A stretch of DNA of 64,000 nucleotides from Linum tenue (taxonomy: Eukaryota; Streptophyta; Magnoliopsida; Malpighiales; Linaceae), in contig CAMGYJ010000002.1 in the NCBI GenBank assembly GCA_946122785.1, positions 53,655,703 to 53,719,702 on the forward strand, read 5' to 3'. A program made the position numbers and the translations under genes. The number at the start of each line of letters is the position of its first letter. Within the stretch, counting starts at the first letter, position 1. This document shows positions 1 to 9,489 of the stretch, piece by piece. Below the pieces are notes generated by a model. That model was given only the letters and a program-made list of their open reading frames with translations. It did not search any database and had not been told where the DNA came from.

Positions 1-720
1 GTCCGTATCCAACTCTTCCAGCGAAGAAAAAGAAAAGGGCAGGAAACCATAACCACTCGCCATGCACAAGTTTAGATACTTGGCACAATTTCGCTGAGCA
101 ACATCAACAACAACTCGGGTCATCACAAAACGAGCCATCCCAACCTGATTCAAAGGTAAAGACCCAGTCAGATCGACACACACATCTTGCCCCTTGTCCC
201 AGAAATAAAGCAGCAAATCCGCAAGACGAAGGGGTACGCCATGCCCATCAACCAAACCGATATCAACCTCCCTACCGGCAGAAATCTCATACCTGTAACT
301 GATGTCCAATAAGGTGTCACGAACGAGGTTATGTCGATGCTTAATGCCCACAGTACCAGCACAAGACACACCATGATCCCCAAAGACATCACCATCAAAG
401 ATACGAGAACAGGCAGGAAAGGGCCAAGATATCGAAAACAATGGGACATAGTCGATAACTAATCACACTACGATATGTCCTTCCATTCATAGTCTAGCCC
501 AACCCAACAATAGGAACAACACACAATATGTTGAGACTCCCACAAAGGAACATGATGCGTAGTCAACGAGATAAAAAAATCTGAAGTAGCAGCAATCTAA
601 TCGAAAATATATGTCTTTCAATTTCTTCATAAGTTTTGGGGAAGCAACTTCACTAGGATCACTTAAGATATCTGACTCGTCCCGAATATCAAAATTAAAA
701 TCCCGACTAAGATCCAAGTA
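1..720 (-). pseudogene. C-terminal half of a decayed plant reverse-transcriptase element (zinc-like and nuclease-like region)
   Basis: Read on the minus strand, frames between 1 and 720 give a continuous match, in several frames, to a long RT-linked protein I know from plant genomes, where it is usually annotated only as reverse transcriptase-like. Seen: a DPSEVASPKLMKKLKDIYF block near 630-680, MNGRTYRSVISYRL near 460-500, a PACSRIF...GDHGVSC His/Cys cluster near 350-410, KHRHNLVRDTLLDI, then EVDIGL, a LRLADLLLYFW block and DVCVDLTGS near 165-270. The first cysteine expected in the His/Cys cluster is replaced by Phe. A frameshift lies near 450 and the gene runs off the left edge. The order E...(P/L)AD...DxCVDLT resembles a PD-(D/E)XK nuclease core; that is inference. 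The RT half of the same element is at 4141-4810. Confidence 0.6.
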
Positions 721-1581
721 TAAACCCTAGACTGGTGCAATATAGGCGAGTATGTTTTAAAAGTAAAATCTGGGCCGATCCATGTACCCCTACTTCAAAT
801 TTTTGAAACATTATCTACCAATCAAATTTTGGTTAAAACTATGAACTATGATTAAAAGCAATTGTAAATGAATGGTTTTGAACACCAATGAGAAGGATTC
901 ACCCAGGTGTTGTTCCCCCTAGCTAGTGATCATGATTTGTTGAACCAAATGCAAATGTGTGGTAAAAGCGGTTGTAAACTGTAGGGAAGCGCAACAAGTT
1001 AACAAGCTTCACTCTCTCGGTTACTAGGCCAAGGGATATCAAATAAACCTATCAAAGAGCTCTCTTGGCCAACCGACTAAGGGTTTCTTACAATGTTGTT
1101 AAAACCGGACCGGACATCGATCCGGATTTGAGAGAGGTTCACGGTTTATCGGCTGACCGGAGATTGACCGGCAAAAATCGTCTAGAAAACCGTAGACACA
1201 TAATAACATAATAATAAAAATATAAATATTAAATGATAATATAACAGTTTTTTAAAATTACTTTAAATAAATGATAATAGACTACCAAATCTGAAACCCA
1301 ATTACCCACTCTCTCGCCTTACTTTACCCTCTTCTTACTTTCTGTCTTCATCTTTCTCTCTCTAACAAATGCAATTTCCATTTCTCTTCCTCAATTTAAG
1401 TATTATCACACTCTCTATCTTCCTCAATTTAAATCATCCCACTTTCCTTTCTCCAGTACGTATCTTTGCTTTCTTCCTCCCTGCTTGAATCAAGCGATCT
1501 CAATCAATCCTCTGTAATTCAAATTTATTCTCTATTCTTTCTAATTCCACAATTCAAATTCCCATTCTTTCTATCCAAAAG

Positions 1582-2027
1582 GGCTTAATTGCAAGTTTGG
1601 TCACTTGAATTGCTATAAAATTTCACGTTTGCCACTTGAATTGATTTATTCCATTTATAGTCACTCGAATTAGTTGAACAGTCCAAGTTCGGTCACTCTC
1701 CGTTAACCTCCGTTAATGACGACCGTTAAGTGATGACGTGGCTAACAGAAAATCACAGTCAGCATATTTTAACACTAAAAAATGACGAACCGACCCGCCA
1801 CGTCATATTTACCCGCCCAGTCAGCCATTCTTGCCCAACTTGCGAACCAACCCAATTAATTGACCCAAACCCATACCCGAACCAACACAATGGCTGCTTC
1901 CTCTCATCCTCGTTCACGCTTCCGCCACCGACAACCGCCGCCGCATACGTTTGATATAATAGCTTTCCGGTCGATTCCCCTTGCCCTAATTTGGTCTGCG
2001 GGTCAATTTCTGTTTCTTTTCTAGACG
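1582..2027 (+). repeat. Left terminal inverted repeat arm of the NAC-carrying MULE
   Basis: Pairs with 2330-2786 in reverse complement with only scattered substitutions and a roughly 10-base indel: the right arm repeats the ctccgtta phrase once more. The arm includes TTTGGTCAC repeats shared with the elements at 26009 and 60680. Confidence 0.85.
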
Positions 2028-2065
2028 AGGATGTAATTGCAAAGACGAGGGGAAGTTAAAAGAAA

Positions 2066-2206
2066 ACAGACCAGGGAGATCCCAGGGCTCCGTCCGGTAG
2101 ACGTCAACGACGGAAATCGGGTCAAATCGGACGGGCTTGTGGTGACCTTTCGCTTCAGGTAGTACCGGAGCAGTTCCTCATCGGTGGGGTGGAACCGGAA
2201 CCAGGA
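2066..2206 (-). pseudogene. Captured N-terminal piece of a NAC transcription factor domain
   Basis: On the minus strand the loop of the MULE encodes FRFHPTDEELLRYYLKRK, the signature start of NAC DNA-binding domains (subdomain A). After a one-base frame change the same strand continues VVDVYRTEPWDLPGL, which is NAC subdomain B in correct order and spacing. The piece is therefore a genuine NAC fragment with a frameshift, not a chance match. Subdomains C to E, the DNA-contacting core and any activation region are absent, so it cannot make a functional factor. About 40 codons upstream (2207-2323) are open but not recognisable. Source paralogue unknown; likely not in this window. Confidence 0.8.
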
Positions 2207-2329
2207 GCGAGAAAACTTGTCGAGTCGCCACGAGCCATCTACCGAGTAGAAGCAATTGGAGCAGACCAGGAGCGAAATTGCGACGAAAAGCGTGCGTCTT
2301 GAGAAGAAAACTGAATCGATCACCGCGGT

Positions 2330-2786
2330 CGTCTAGAAAAGAAACAGAAATTGACCCACAGACCAAATTAGGGCAAGAGGAATCGACCGGAAAGCTGTTA
2401 TATCAAACGTCTGCGGCGGCGGTTGTCGGTGGCGGAAGCGTGAACGAGGATGAGAGGAAAGCAGCCATTGTGTTGGTTCGGGTCTGGGTTTGGGTCAATT
2501 AATTGGGTTGGTTTGCAGGTTGGGTAAGAATGGCTGACTGAGCGGGTAAATATGACGTGGCGGGTCGGTTCGTCATTTTTTAGTGTTAAAATATGTTGAC
2601 TGTGATTTTCTGTTAGCCACGTCATCACTTAACGGTCGTCATTAACGGAGTCTAACGGAGGTTAACGGAGAGTGACCGAACTTGGACTGTTCAACTAATT
2701 CGAGTGACTATAAATGGAATAAATCAATTCGAGTGGCAAACGTGAAATTTTATAGCAATTCGAGTGACCAAACTTGCAATTAAGCC
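2330..2786 (-). repeat. Right terminal inverted repeat arm of the NAC-carrying MULE
   Basis: Reverse complement of 1582-2027. The pair begins to diverge exactly at the ttctagacga motif (2020-2028 and 2330-2338), which marks the border of the captured sequence. Confidence 0.85.
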
Positions 2787-4140
2787 TATCCAAAAGATTC
2801 AGAATTTTCTTCCCCACAATCAGATGATGGAGGGCAGATTTACTTAATAAGAGATAGGATGTCACTGGGAGAACGACACTGTCAACGGGCTTACGGGGAA
2901 AACTAGTAGATCGGCGGTTGGCGGAACCAGATTTTATTTTTTTATTGGCAGTTCATTGTCGCCAGAAACCGGCGGTTCGGGTCGAGAGGGTCGGGCGGTT
3001 AACCGATGTAACCGTCCACTATCCGCCCAGGCAATCTTCCACCCGTTTTTAGAGAGATCGACCCGGAGCAGTGACCGAGTCCGGTTTTTACCGGTCGGGC
3101 CGGCCGGCCCGGTCCGGGTTTGATAACACTGGTTTCTTAGGCTTCTCCCTTGAACCGTAGTCCGGACGGCCAAGATACAACCTACTGAAGGTGCTAACAC
3201 GTAGTATGAGGTTTGTCCTAATTTGACCTAAGTAGGTGGCTCAGTTTGGCCAATGAATTCTATTTTTTAAAAGCCTCTTAGCAAGAATGGAATTTCCTTC
3301 TACCTAGGTCAGATTGGCATAAGAGTTGGAAATGGAAAACACAATACAACCTTCATGAAAATACCTCAATACTTGTATTAAAATACAACCACAATCATTC
3401 AATCCATACAAACATTCACATAATTCTAGCTAGGGTTTACAAACACCAAATTGAAAGAAATGACTACTTCATGCTAAGATGTGGGAATACACAAAGGAGA
3501 AGAGAAGAGACCATCACGAGAGGGATGCTTTCTTCCTTTGGTGTGAAGATCAAACTTGGAGGATAAGATTCCCAAATCTTGGAGCTTGGATGAAATCCTA
3601 ACCTTCTTCTCTTATCCTATTTGTCACTTTCTCTCTCTAGAAGTCTAAAGAAGAAGAAGTTTTTCTCACACTAGGTTCTCCTCATTTTTTAGCTCAACTC
3701 CCCTTTTATATCCAGATCGATGGCTTTTCACGGTCTCAGTACACTTCTGTGAACTATAAGCTCGAACCGTAATCCTAACAAAAGCACGTCGTTTCATTAA
3801 TGCTCTTCACGGTCCGGAGCAAATTATCATGTTCGCGTGACTGTGATGTCTCGAATGCCCGCGAGATGGAAAATCTTCTATGGACTCCATGCACTTCACG
3901 GGTTGTGCCTCGTCATCACGGTCGGACTGACTGTGAACTCCTACTGATTGCTCTCCTTTGATCCGTTTTCGCCCCTTTTCGTCCAACTTTCGTTCCCGAG
4001 GTCGATTCCACCTGCTAGGATATGAAACATACTAAAAACAAGCACAAACTAGGATATAATCGAACCTCACAGAGTGAAAGTTCCTCAAACATCTAAGGAA
4101 AACAGGGTAAAATGTGTACAATTATTAGACTCGAATAAAT

Positions 4141-4810
4141 ATCAAGACCTGTAAACTCATTAAAGGTGCATAGTGCATCATCAAAGACAGGGTCAGGAGA
4201 TAAAACACCAAAGGACGTAGGAGATATGACTACAACTCATCAGACTGCAAACTAGATGCCAAAAAAGCATAATGCATGACATCTTGAGCAACATAAACCC
4301 CAAGTCCTCCTAAATGAAAAGGAAAGGTGGCAAGCCGCCACTACCAGTAACAAAACCCGGGTCCAGAAGTAGTAAGAATATGTTCTAAACTGGAACGAAG
4401 AGCTGTGCTAAAAGATAGTTGGGCCGACTCAAAACCCAGAAGGGAGCAAGTATGCAAAGCAAAGTAGAGTTTAGAAAGCTTGTCGGTCCTGGTAACTCTC
4501 TTTGCCATATGCTCACTGCTAAAATTAGGACAAAAACTTACAGGACCACTCAGAATGGTAATAGAAGAGGGGAAAGCACCTAGAAGCCGACTCCTAGGAT
4601 CCTCAATAAGCCAAAAAAAACTCCATCTTACCCACATTTAGGTGAAACCTAGTTGAGGGCATTCTTCCATAATCATGTCTAAGACCTTCCCCACAACTTA
4701 AGTGTCCCCTACAACGGTGTCATCATCCAAATACCAAACCTACATACTCATATCACAAGAGTCTATGATCTTACACGCCAAAGAATTAAGCACCAAATTA
4801 AAGGAAAAAG
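4141..4810 (-). pseudogene. Reverse-transcriptase half of the decayed RT element
   Basis: Minus-strand frames give, in order: a VLNSLACKIIDS block, VWYLDDDTVVGDT (the YxDD catalytic motif of a reverse transcriptase), VVGKVLDMIMEECPQLGFT, EDPRSRLLGAFPSSI, a KLYFALHTCSLLGFESAQLS stretch, ALRSSLEHILTTSGPGF, RLATFPFHLGGLGVYVAQD and HYAFLASSLQS. This order is that of the RT-linked plant protein whose C-terminus lies at 1-720. Several in-frame stops and frameshifts show it is dead. The end near 4141 (the phrase FNEFTG) is the break point of the 721-4140 insertion. Confidence 0.65.
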
Positions 4811-4826
4811 CAAAAGGCCCAAACTT

Positions 4827-4828
<2 letters not shown>

Positions 4829-4879
<51 letters not shown>

Positions 4880-4893
4880 TACTACTACTACTA
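4829..4893. repeat. (ATT)n/(ACT)n microsatellite
   Basis: About 16 uninterrupted ATT units run from 4829 to 4877 and then change to ACT units up to 4893. The leucine-rich open frame over it is an artefact of the repeat. Confidence 0.95.
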
Positions 4894-4939
4894 TTAATAG
4901 TATTAATTATTATAGTAAAAAATAATCAAAGATTTTGAT

Positions 4940-5989
4940 TCGTCAAAATACATATCCACTATATATATTCGATGTACCATACGAGGGTTTAGAGAATCAG
5001 ATCATATGATTTACTTATTAAGAGTTACAGTATAGTATAGTATAGTATATCTTGTCCCTAAATCATGTTAGTTTAACGTCCAAATATAATTTTCCTATAA
5101 AATAAAAATATTTAAGTAGTATGAGATATTGATATATATACTCGTATGATAGAAGTCACCCATTATATACATATGTTAAATCTCGTTGCACTTTTATTCT
5201 ATCTTAATTTTTTGGGTTATATGTATAATATGCCCCTCTATGATGTATTTTTATCAAACATTGTCCCTCTACTATAAGTCACATCAAATATGCCCTTGCA
5301 TTATCGAGCAATTCTCAAACGTACCCCTCCGTTATTTTTTCTATCCCAATGTCGTTCAAACTGGTCCAACCACGCTTTACTCAGTAAAACGAGAGGAAAA
5401 TTAAATATTTATCCCCTTATGTTTCTAACCTCCTTCGTCCCAATTCAAAGCTGTAAAAAAAAAGGTTTCTTGCCCCCTCTCCCCCGATATGCGACTCTGG
5501 TGATGCCTACAGTGGCTCGTCTTCATCAAGCTTGTGCATGGAAAAAGATGAACTGAATCTTCCCAAGTTAGAGACAAGTCCAATTTCAAATTTTTCAGAA
5601 GGAGAAGTACTGATATGGAGAATTGGACATCAATTAAGGGTAACAACGAAATCTCATAAAAGAAGGTTAGGTGGAGAATTGTTTCACAGGGCTTGGGGAG
5701 AGGAAAATACAATAAGGTCAGAGCAAATGGCAGTGGTCGATGCAATGACGAGACTGTGGCGCGCGGTGTAAAGCCTGATTTCTATCTCTTTTAGACTCTA
5801 ATTTCCTTTAATTTGTAGGTTGGTTGTACTAGTTATTTCCTGGGACAAGGGTCTTCTGTTTCTAACTTTTCTCTTGTTATCACTTGGACAAAAAAAAAAA
5901 AAAAAAAAAAAGAGTACCGTCGAGAAAATTTGAAAAGTTGGTTGTTCAAAACGATCCTAAGGAGGTATGTGTTTTGTCGCCGATCATGT
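4940..5989. other. Spacer without recognised gene; poly-A tract at 5890-5911
   Basis: A TATAG pentamer array occurs at about 5030-5049. From 5200 to 5400 the text has repeated phrases such as atgccc and ccctct that look like an old transposon terminus. A 22-base poly-A run at 5890-5911, at the end of an open stretch (5532-5771), suggests an old retroposon end, but I found no flanking duplication. No protein family recognised. Confidence 0.5.
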
Positions 5990-5997
5990 ATCATATG

Positions 5998-6832
5998 CAG
6001 TGGCGGACCCAGAAATTTTTTATAGGGGTGTCCATTTTTTAAAAATAAATTAAATAAAAATAATTAATAAAAATAAAATCGTAAATTTGAAAATACCTTA
6101 CTCGTACAGGTTAAAAAAGTCCATGATTTGTTTTCATATTCGGAAATAATTGTAGAATACACTTGGTGTCTATAGTGTTAAAAAAATTTGTCTCTATATA
6201 CCCTATTAGACAATCATTCACGAACTTATCGCATATTCGATTTGTAAACTTGTTCTCGATGTAACCCAAAGCTGAAAGACTCTTTCAACACTTGCCGCAT
6301 TAAGGGTAGCTTGAAATTAGTTTAATTGTTAGGTTTTTAAAATAATTAGAGATATGAAATGACATTTTACTATTACATTTTTTAAAATCAAACAACAAAT
6401 GAGCGGTAGGTCAACGAAAATTAAGTTTATTAATAAGAATAGTGTTCTAGATTTGAATTATCCAATCTACCACTTATATTCCTATACACAAATGACACTA
6501 TGATAGTAGGATAATCATGTTTTCAAATTTCAGGGGTGTCCCTCACAATCAATTTTTTTTTTCCCATACGTAAATTACCACCGGGGGTTGGATAATCGTA
6601 TTCCCAAATTTTAGGGGTGTCCGGGGACACCCCTAAAACCCCCTGGGTCCGCCCCTGTACACAAATGACACTATGATAGTAGGATAATCATGTTTTCAAA
6701 TTTCAGGGGTGTCCCTCACTATCAATTATATTTTTTTTCCATACGTAAATTACCACCGGGGGTTGGATAATCGTATTCCCAAATTTTAGGGGTGTCCGAG
6801 GACACCCCTAAAATCCCCTGGGTCCGCCCCTG
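5998..6832. mobile_element. hAT-like non-autonomous element with 8-bp target duplication
   Basis: Direct repeats ATCATATG lie at 5990-5997 and 6833-6840. The ends CAGTGGCGGACCCAG (5998) and the complement of CTGGGTCCGCCCCTG (ending 6832) are terminal inverted repeats with one mismatch. Eight-base duplications and short TIRs beginning CAG fit the hAT superfamily. The right-hand 175 bp is present twice in tandem (about 6483-6655 and 6657-6832), so the element has two right ends. No transposase. Confidence 0.85.
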
Positions 6833-6971
6833 ATCATATGTATATAATTAATTTGTCAAAATGAAAAATTAGCCGCAAGCATATTATAAATCTTCTTCTT
6901 AAAGAAAAAAGAAAAAAATTAAAAAAAGAGAATATTATAAACAATAGTAAACGTCAAATGTCATTCATTAT

Positions 6972-8479
6972 GGTATCATCACAAAATTCAACCAACTAAT
7001 GATACTAAACAACTGTTTTCGACGTCGCCGCGGTCGAGATTTGGCAGGAGGATTGCAAGCAGTGGAGGGGAATGAGGAGGGCGTACGGTGCCGTTTTCGA
7101 CGTCGTTACTCCGCCGAAAGGCGAACTCAAACTGAGGTTCCAATTGGCCGAATCGATTCCTCGCCTTCAACTGCAGCATTATCTCCGAGCCCGTCTCTTC
7201 GTGATGCCCAGCAGCCGTTGGCGGCGGTCGAGAAAAGATTGGCGGCGAGGGCAGAGTCTAAACCCAAGGAGGAAAAGGAGGGCAGCCCTACCACTCCGCT
7301 TTCCCTGTCACTGAGCGAAGAGGAAGAATCCGGTGAGAATCCTCCACGCTGTAAACGGAGCCGCTGTCAGCAAAAAGTTCCTGCAATAGTTGCATAGCAC
7401 CGGCGGGATCGTCGTGACCGGAGTCCGGAGATGATTACCGATCCGGAGTACTTCTTGGCGTAATTACAGGAGTCTAATCTCGTTCCGTTAGTATCACAAA
7501 CGGTAATATTTTAATTAATTTCCTAATTTTAATTGCAATCCATTGTAATTGTCTTTATTAGCTGCGTTAATAGCCTTTAAATCAGCCTTTTAGAATTACT
7601 TCCCTTCCAGGACCAGCCTTCTTTCTTTAACCTCCCTCTATTTAATTTGTTTTAAACCCGTAGGGGAGAATTGCTACTAATCTTAAGGTGTATTAATTAT
7701 TTATTTAATTTATTTGAGCAAGCTCAGTTATGTTAGTCATTTTCTTCTTATCCATTTTTATTGGATTTTATCCAATATTTTTACTTTTCAGAATTAACTC
7801 CCTTTCTTCGTGTTGAAACCACTTTTTTTATGTGGAATTTTCGGTGAAGTCCGACTATATCTCTTGACAGATTTTAATCTCTGCTGTTAGAGATTTTTAG
7901 CACCTTGTGGTGCCTTTGTAGCTGGTTTCTGTACAGGAAAATTTAGTATTGTGAAGTTATGATCGAGCATCTCCTCAACCTATGATGGAAAGCAAGTCTC
8001 GTTAAATGATTTATTCAATTGTTACAAAGAATCTTCAAGGATGTGCAACTGACTCGGTCGGCTTCTCAGGTGATGGAACTATTCCATTTGACTTTCATAA
8101 TTCTATTATGGTATTATCGATGATCATATCAAATTGTTTGTCTTTAGTGAGGCTATGTGATTGTATCTTACCCTTAATGTATTGATTGTTACATATTGCG
8201 GGGTTTCTCAACTGATCAACATGGATCCTACATCGAGGAAGCATTCTCTTTCCAGTGCATGAGCCACTTTCAGGGAAGTTTCTTTTCTCTCTCTTTCTGC
8301 CCCTCGTGTCAGTTTCGTGTCTTTTCGCTCCTTGGAGCTTTCTCAGAGCTGCCCACCTAGTGGCATAACAGGCTCTTTCATCGGGAATCCGGTTGCATAC
8401 GGATTACCGTTCTTTATTATTATATGTTTTGTATTTTGTTGTCCGGCCATGCCTTGGGGCTTATCTTGGATAAAAAAAA
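6972..8479 (+). mobile_element. Poly-A-tailed retroposon with 15-bp target duplication
   Basis: The direct repeat AATGTCATTCATTAT occurs at 6957-6971 and 8480-8494, and the insert ends in a run of A just before the second copy. This is the mark of target-primed insertion by LINE machinery. Body about 1.5 kb. Near its 5' side (6999-7397) lies GC-rich sequence with open frames in two registers (for example AYGAVFDVVTPPKGELKLRF from about 7078), not matched to a family I know; frames are inconsistent, suggesting a degenerate coding piece. It could be a 5'-truncated LINE, or a retrocopy of a host mRNA. The 3' part (7500-8470) has no coding frame. Confidence 0.7.
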
Positions 8480-8494
8480 AATGTCATTCATTAT

Positions 8495-9094
8495 ACAATG
8501 TTATATGAAGCAATCTCACTCCCTGTTGCAATGTACAAACTAAGCAAAGACAGTTGATAGAACTATGTTATACTACTATCGAACAAGAGTATATAACTTC
8601 AAAGTCATTAGCTCAATAAAGCAGCATATAAGTTTCAACAACACGAATTAACGCAGCAACTTCTTGTTTCTATCTATGCAACAATAACAACTTCATCACT
8701 CTCTACTTTAGCATATAGCCTATGGCACTTCCTTCTCCATTCCTGGCTCGTGATTATTACCAGAATTGCTTGTTCAAACATCAAATTCTAATCTCCGAAA
8801 GCATGACCGGTTCAGACAATCTCTTTTTTCCAACTATTTTCGGGTTTATGCGATGCAAATGAACACACCCAACAAACCACAAAGATATTATAAATCACAT
8901 GGTAACAAACCAAGATTCTACCCCGATTACACAAATCCCTCCCCCCATTGGACCTGTAAATCCTCAACAAACCATCTTAGCTTTTTAGTCTACATAGCTC
9001 TTGTTACCACAAGCCATAATATAAATTGATTTCGAGGAGTTGCTACATTCCTCCACATATGGAGAGCACTCAAGATTTGGATACCGAGGCAATA
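8495..9094. other. Spacer, nothing recognised
   Basis: A+T-rich sequence with only short chance frames on either strand, ending at the target duplication of the copia element. I see no gene, RNA or repeat signature. Confidence 0.5.
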
Positions 9095-9099
9095 GTTCT

Positions 9100-9489
9100 T
9101 AACAACGCTTTTGTGATGGAAAACCCTAAAGCTTACTTCATCTCATTGCAGTCTAAGCTTATATAGCTTATTACAGTGGTCCAAACATCCTTACATAATT
9201 GTAGAAGAAGACAAGCTTGCTTCAGTAGCAAGTACAACCCGAAGAGGGCAAAATGAAGAAAAACATAAGAACAGGTACTAAAGGGTAAATGTCTATCTCA
9301 TCTTCCCTTTCCCTGAAACGATGTCGCTCCAGGTCCGGGTTTGTTTCTGTTGACTTAGTGATGCGTCGTCGTCGGGAGATTGGCTTCCTCCAGTTGGCGA
9401 AGCGGTGTCGTTGCAGTGTTGGGGCGAAATTCCGTCGTTGGGAAGGTGAGATTGAGAAGAATTAAAATGTCCTGAATTCTTCTCTGATA
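9100..9489 (-). repeat. 3' LTR of the copia element (390 bp)
   Basis: Direct copy of 14022-14596 without the 185-bp duplication. On the element strand it is preceded by a G-rich polypurine-like tract (complement of gccccccgcaa at 9490-9500). Confidence 0.9.

Larger units (their letters stand above)
1582..2786. mobile_element. MULE-like element with very long inverted arms and captured NAC fragment (Pack-MULE type)
   Basis: The two ends are near-perfect inverted copies, starting GGCTTAATTGCAAGTTTGG at 1582 and mirrored at 2786. Flanking direct repeats TATCCAAAAG sit at 1572-1581 and 2787-2796 (10 bp; one base is ambiguous with the TIR). Arms are about 446 bp (1582-2027) and 457 bp (2330-2786), leaving a 302-bp loop. 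A 9-11 bp target duplication with long TIRs is the Mutator-like hallmark, and carriage of a gene piece defines the Pack-MULE type. No transposase is present. Confidence 0.85.
1091..3130. mobile_element. DNA transposon with 9-bp target duplication, itself interrupted by a MULE
   Basis: A 9-bp duplication GGTTTCTTA lies at 1082-1090 and 3131-3139. Inside it, the left end (caatgttgttaaaaccgg) and the reverse complement of the right end (agtgttatcaaacccgg) form imperfect terminal inverted repeats followed by GGACCGG-rich subterminal sequence on both sides. No transposase is visible, so the element is non-autonomous. TIR style suggests hAT-like, but a 9-bp duplication also fits MULEs; class left open. 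It contains the complete element at 1582-2786. Confidence 0.65.
721..4140. mobile_element. About 3.4 kb insertion that splits the RT element; outer part looks like LTR-type sequence
   Basis: The RT pseudogene stops at about 4140 and resumes at about 720 on the minus strand, so everything between is inserted. The outer sequence (721-1081 and 3140-4140) has no coding frame. Its text, with paired phrases around a gtcggttg/cttggccaaccgac core, resembles LTR or leader sequence of plant Ty3/gypsy elements. I could not fix the exact ends or a target duplication. The middle (1091-3130) is a younger nested DNA transposon. Removing it leaves about 1.4 kb, a size compatible with a solo LTR. Confidence 0.35.

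Noticed and set aside
168..449. Hydrophobic 93-codon minus frame resembling a membrane protein
   Set aside because: It is a shadow in another frame of the RT-element C-terminus (KHRHNLVRDTLLDI and neighbouring blocks).
4829..4893. CRISPR-like repeat or other regular array
   Set aside because: A plain trinucleotide microsatellite; there are no spacers, and the genome is a plant's.
4702..4938. Poly-leucine open frame
   Set aside because: Product of the ATT/TTA microsatellite, not a gene.
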